This document shows, in pieces, positions 31,095 through 33,986 of a stretch of 33,986 nt of DNA (positions are counted from its first letter, which is position 1; each line of letters starts with the position of its first letter). This DNA comes from an uncultured Lachnospiraceae bacterium (lineage in GTDB: Bacteria > Bacillota > Clostridia > Lachnospirales > Lachnospiraceae). The notes under the pieces are model-generated. The model worked only from the letters and a program-made list of their open reading frames with translations, did no database searches and was not told the DNA's origin. A program made the position numbers and the translations under genes. The stretch spans positions 1 through 33,986 of the forward strand of contig CALWSC010000037.1 of assembly GCA_944384105.1 (NCBI GenBank). The letters run 5' to 3'.

Positions 31095-33746
31095 TTACTT
31101 TTTCAGCTCCGGCGGCAGCAGCTCGGCAAGGTATGTCTTGCCGCTCTCCCGCGCGCGCTCATACGTCTCGCGGATCTCTCTTCCCGCAGCCTCCACCTCA
31201 GCTTTCAGCCCCTGTGCTGAAAGTCTCTCCGCACCCTGCCCCAGGATGATGACCTGCTCCAGCGCGTCTGAGGTCGCCACAGTTACATGGTACTGTCTGC
31301 CGATCTCGTGAACGGTCTTTTCAATGTACTGATCCGCAGTTTCCGCTTCTTTCGTGTATACGACATAAATATTGTGATATTTCAGTACCTCTCCCTGTCC
31401 TCCCTCAACCTTATAGGCGTCAAAGACAAGAATCACTGTCTTCTTTGTATATCCCTGATAGTTTCCCAGAATGTCCATCAGCCTGTTTCTCGCGCCTTCG
31501 ATGCTCACTTCTGCCAGCTCCTTCAGGTCGTCCCACGCGAAAATAATGTTGTACCCGTCTACAAGCAGATATTCCTTCTCATACCGTTTGGGTTTTGCCG
31601 TTTGGGAAGGTCCGTATTCACGGCGGACCGGTGCGCTCGTCTTTTTCCATTTCCGGCGCTCTTTTCCGGACGAGCCGTAGGTACGTGCAAAAATTTCCTC
31701 AAGCTCCTCTTCGTCGATTACACCCTCCGCGAGCGCTGCTCTTCTCTGGGCAATCAGCGGCTCCTCTGCCGGGTTCTCCTCGATCCTGGGATTTAAAAAG
31801 CTTTCGAGGTGCATATAGTCCTCCACCTGATACCACGGCACCACAAAACCCGCTCCGTGCGAACAGAAAACCGATCCCGTCGGGTTCTCCGTGTCCGCCT
31901 CAGAATCGTAATTCATTGCGGCGATTACCTCATCCGCGTTGTGGCACTCCTCATACCCCTTCAGCGTGCAGGTCAGATGCCCGCATCCCCGGGTGTATGC
32001 TGTGACCTCCCGCTGGTAGTCCCTCATACAAGATACGGGAGCAGTTCCGGTTAAAACTGCCGTCTCGCCGTCCGTCTCCGGTGTATCAAAGGTTCCGTAC
32101 ATTTTCTGGATATCTGTCATTGCACGTCCCACATTCTGGACCGGGACTTCCAGACGAAATTCATACACAGGCTCAAGCAGCGCGCTCTGAGCCTTTTTCA
32201 AACCCTGGCGCACCGCGCGGTACGTCGCCTGGCGGAAATCTCCGCCCTCTGTGTGCTTAATGTGCGCCTTTCCGGATACCAGAGTAATCTTCATGTCAGT
32301 GATCTCCGAGCCAGTCAGTACGCCGGGAAATATCCGCTCCTCCAGATGTGTCAGCACCAGGCGCTGCCAATTTCTGTCCAGCTGATCCTCGCTGCACTGT
32401 GTCTCAAACTGCATACCGCTGCCGCGTTCTCCCGGCTCCAGCAGCAGATGTACCTCCGCGTAATGGCGCAGCGGCTCGAAGTGGCCGACGCCCTCCACGA
32501 TATCGCGGATTGTCTCCTTATATACAATAGCGCCGGCATCAAATGTCACAGGTACGCCGAAGCGCTCCAGTATCATGTTTTTTAGGATCTCCATCTGTAC
32601 GATACCCATGACCTGCGCATGAATTTCGTTCAGTTTTTCCTTCCATACAATGTGAAGCTGCGGCTCTTCCTCCTCAAGCTGACGCAGCTTTAAGAACATC
32701 TGAAATACGTCGCTGCCCTCCGGGAGACGAATCTGGTATGTCAGCACCGGTTCCAGCAGCGGAAGTTCTGAAGGCGGCTCGATTCCGATTCCCTCCCCTG
32801 AAACGGTTTTGCTGAGTCCTGTAACTGCGCATACCGTTCCGGCGGGCGCTTCCTGTACTGCCGTAAACTGTACGCCGGAATAGATCCGGATCTGATCTGC
32901 CTTTTCCTCCCAGGAGTTCTCCTCCCCTGAGCTGCGGCTGCTTAACGCCATTTTGACCTTCAGTGTTCCTCCTGTAATCTTCATATGCGTCAGGCGGTTT
33001 CCCTGCGCATCGCGCGAGATCTTATAGATTTTAGCTCCGAACTCCTCCGAATATTCCTTTTCCAGCGTATACGTATACAGTCCTTCGAGAAATTCTTCCA
33101 CACCGGTCAGCTTCAGCGCAGAGCCAAAGTAGCATGGAAAAACCTTGCGCTCTGCGATCAGCGCACAGATCTCTTCCCGGCTCACCGTACCCTCCTCGAG
33201 ATATTTCTCTAAGAGTTCCTCGTCGCAGACTGCCAGCTCTTCCAGAACTTCCTCCCGCTCTATCCGGCTAAAGTCCAGGCAGCGGTCGTCAAGCTTCTTC
33301 TTCAGCTCCTCCATCAGCCGTCCGCGGTCAGTTCCCTGCTGATCCATCTTATTAATAAAAAGAAAGACCGGAATCTGATATCGCTGCAGCAGCCTCCAAA
33401 GCGTCAGCACATGCCCCTGCACCCCGTCTGCACCGCTGATAATGAGAACCGCATAGTCCAGCACCTGAAGCGTACGCTCCATTTCGGGAGAAAAATCCAC
33501 ATGTCCCGGCGTATCCAGCAGTGTGATCTCCCTGTCCTTCAGCGAAAAGCACGCCTGCTTGGAAAATATGGTAATTCCTCTTGCCCGTTCCATCTCATCC
33601 GTATCTAAAAACGCATCCCGGTGATCTACCCGGCCCATCTTCCGAATGCTTCCGGTCAGATACAAAATCCCCTCCGCCAGCGTCGTCTTTCCGGCATCCA
33701 CATGGGCGAGTACGCCTATTGTCAATTTATTTGTCTTCATATGCAT
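31095..33746 (-). CDS. TetM/EF-G-like GTPase fused to a YacP (Rae1)-type NYN domain
   Basis: An 883-residue protein. Residues 8-150 are an EF-G/TetM-type G domain: AHVDAGKTT (14-22), ARGITI (55-60), DTPGH (78-82) and NKMD (132-135). EF-G-like domains II-V follow to about residue 670 (GTLKVKM, the domain IV phrase HTEGGDFRQATYRAVRQGL, and ALLEPVYEF). Residues 724-850 are a NYN/PIN-like ribonuclease domain of the YacP type: VDGYN (729-733), FDAYKV (Asp776), ETADQYIE (Asp805) and ATSDALEQ (Asp827). B. subtilis YacP (Rae1) cuts mRNA in the ribosomal A site. The TetM-like half implies ribosome binding, perhaps ribosome protection. AGGA lies five bases before the ATG. It is first in an operon with cysK and a hydrolase. 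Confidence 0.93.
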   Translation of the reverse strand: MHMKTNKLTIGVLAHVDAGKTTLAEGILYLTGSIRKMGRVDHRDAFLDTDEMERARGITIFSKQACFSLKDREITLLDTPGHVDFSPEMERTLQVLDYAVLIISGADGVQGHVLTLWRLLQRYQIPVFLFINKMDQQGTDRGRLMEELKKKLDDRCLDFSRIEREEVLEELAVCDEELLEKYLEEGTVSREEICALIAERKVFPCYFGSALKLTGVEEFLEGLYTYTLEKEYSEEFGAKIYKISRDAQGNRLTHMKITGGTLKVKMALSSRSSGEENSWEEKADQIRIYSGVQFTAVQEAPAGTVCAVTGLSKTVSGEGIGIEPPSELPLLEPVLTYQIRLPEGSDVFQMFLKLRQLEEEEPQLHIVWKEKLNEIHAQVMGIVQMEILKNMILERFGVPVTFDAGAIVYKETIRDIVEGVGHFEPLRHYAEVHLLLEPGERGSGMQFETQCSEDQLDRNWQRLVLTHLEERIFPGVLTGSEITDMKITLVSGKAHIKHTEGGDFRQATYRAVRQGLKKAQSALLEPVYEFRLEVPVQNVGRAMTDIQKMYGTFDTPETDGETAVLTGTAPVSCMRDYQREVTAYTRGCGHLTCTLKGYEECHNADEVIAAMNYDSEADTENPTGSVFCSHGAGFVVPWYQVEDYMHLESFLNPRIEENPAEEPLIAQRRAALAEGVIDEEELEEIFARTYGSSGKERRKWKKTSAPVRREYGPSQTAKPKRYEKEYLLVDGYNIIFAWDDLKELAEVSIEGARNRLMDILGNYQGYTKKTVILVFDAYKVEGGQGEVLKYHNIYVVYTKEAETADQYIEKTVHEIGRQYHVTVATSDALEQVIILGQGAERLSAQGLKAEVEAAGREIRETYERARESGKTYLAELLPPELKK

Positions 33747-33776
33747 ATCTATCCTGTTATTTTTTTATATAATGTT

Positions 33777-33785
33777 ATTGTATCA
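33777..33785 (-). promoter_or_regulatory. Extended -10 promoter of the GTPase-NYN operon
   Basis: TGATACAAT on the minus strand, about 30 bases before the start codon; the -35 region is weak (CGCACA). The short leader has no leader peptide of the tet(M) attenuation type. Confidence 0.55.
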
Positions 33786-33854
33786 TATACCGGAGCGGCT
33801 GTGCGTGAAAAAATTTTGAAAAAAAGAGCCGCCTCTGATTATTGATATGCCCCC

Positions 33855-33867
33855 TGTCAAGTAGACA
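33855..33867. mobile_element. Possible end of an insertion sequence
   Basis: TGTC-AAGTA-GACA just after a run of C, about 110 bases upstream of the GTPase-NYN gene. The TG start and the palindromic end resemble ends of IS3-group elements of Clostridia, and a plus-strand terminator follows 30 bases inside. No transposase is seen before the window ends, so this is only a suggestion. Confidence 0.25.
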
Positions 33868-33895
33868 GATCAAATATCTAAAATAAGATGCTCTG

Positions 33896-33929
33896 AATCA
33901 GTCGCACGATTTCGTGCGGCTGATTTTTT
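33896..33929 (+). terminator. Rho-independent terminator near the right edge
   Basis: AATCAG/CTGATT and CGCACG/CGTGCG arms with one T-G pair between them and an ATTT loop, ending in a run of T on the plus strand. No plus-strand gene ends here, so it would stop transcription entering the region to the right. Confidence 0.8.
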
Positions 33930-33986
33930 ATGCACACCACTTAGCTTTATATTTCTCAATTCGTTTATTTTTTGCTATTGGATATG

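Noticed and set aside
31095-33746. Calling this a proven tetracycline-resistance gene
   Set aside because: The GTPase part resembles TetM, but no resistance can be read from sequence, and the NYN domain and operon context point to a housekeeping or stress role.
33747-33776. tet(M)-style attenuation leader
   Set aside because: The leader is short, AT-rich and has no leader peptide or terminator stem between promoter and start codon.

Overview
The window looks like chromosome of a Gram-positive anaerobe of the class Clostridia, most likely Lachnospiraceae. GC is near 50%, Shine-Dalgarno sequences are strong (AGGAGG type), and promoters are of sigma-A type. The gene content also fits: a CwlD-type amidase with a DivIVA-like protein and a GH18 protein, a 2[4Fe-4S] ferredoxin, a DUF1858 protein, a PssA-type enzyme, two GH29 fucosidases, and a TetM-like GTPase carrying a YacP/NYN domain. 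No rRNA, tRNA, CRISPR array or prophage was seen. The only trace of a mobile element is a possible IS end at the right edge.

Layout. (1) 1-3657, minus strand: a small ORF, a GH18/SH3 protein, a DivIVA-like coiled-coil protein and a CwlD-type amidase cut by the window edge; together they form an envelope/spore-wall group. (2) 4075-5938, plus strand: inorganic pyrophosphatase and an RNA m5U methyltransferase. (3) 6288-8200: a MarR-MFS efflux operon with an operator-like palindrome. (4) 8227-10609: an arginase-family enzyme, a self-regulated TetR gene, a duplicated small membrane protein and a 27-residue membrane peptide. (5) 10712-14014: a four-gene overlapping operon of membrane protein, response regulator, histidine kinase and membrane protein. 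(6) 14117-15186: an AraC regulator and a divergent 24-codon ORF. (7) 15215-17764: a PAP2, LPG-synthase-TM (flippase-like) and PssA lipid operon whose promoter lies inside the upstream terminator hairpin. (8) 17840-20457: a uroporphyrinogen-decarboxylase-family remnant, a GH29 fucosidase and a divergent AraC regulator. (9) 20467-23893: an M28 peptidase, a DUF1858 protein, a sulfatase and a ferredoxin. (10) 23974-33746, minus strand: a MerR-like regulator; a CutC, transglutaminase-like and GH29 operon; and a TetM/EF-G-like-NYN fusion, cysteine synthase and alpha/beta hydrolase operon.

How the genes fit together. Two fucosidases, a sulfatase, an M28 peptidase and a transglutaminase/PNGase-like protein all lack signal peptides. 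This suggests cytoplasmic processing of imported host-glycan or glycopeptide fragments, with AraC-type control of at least one fucosidase. The most interesting single protein is the 883-residue fusion of a TetM-like ribosomal GTPase to a YacP/Rae1-type NYN ribonuclease domain. It could be a one-protein system that recognises a ribosome and cuts its mRNA. Other points of interest are an 837-residue protein with one intact and one degenerate transglutaminase core plus a thioredoxin-like end, a duplicated membrane protein with its partner micropeptide, and a truncated decarboxylase-family gene next to a fucosidase.
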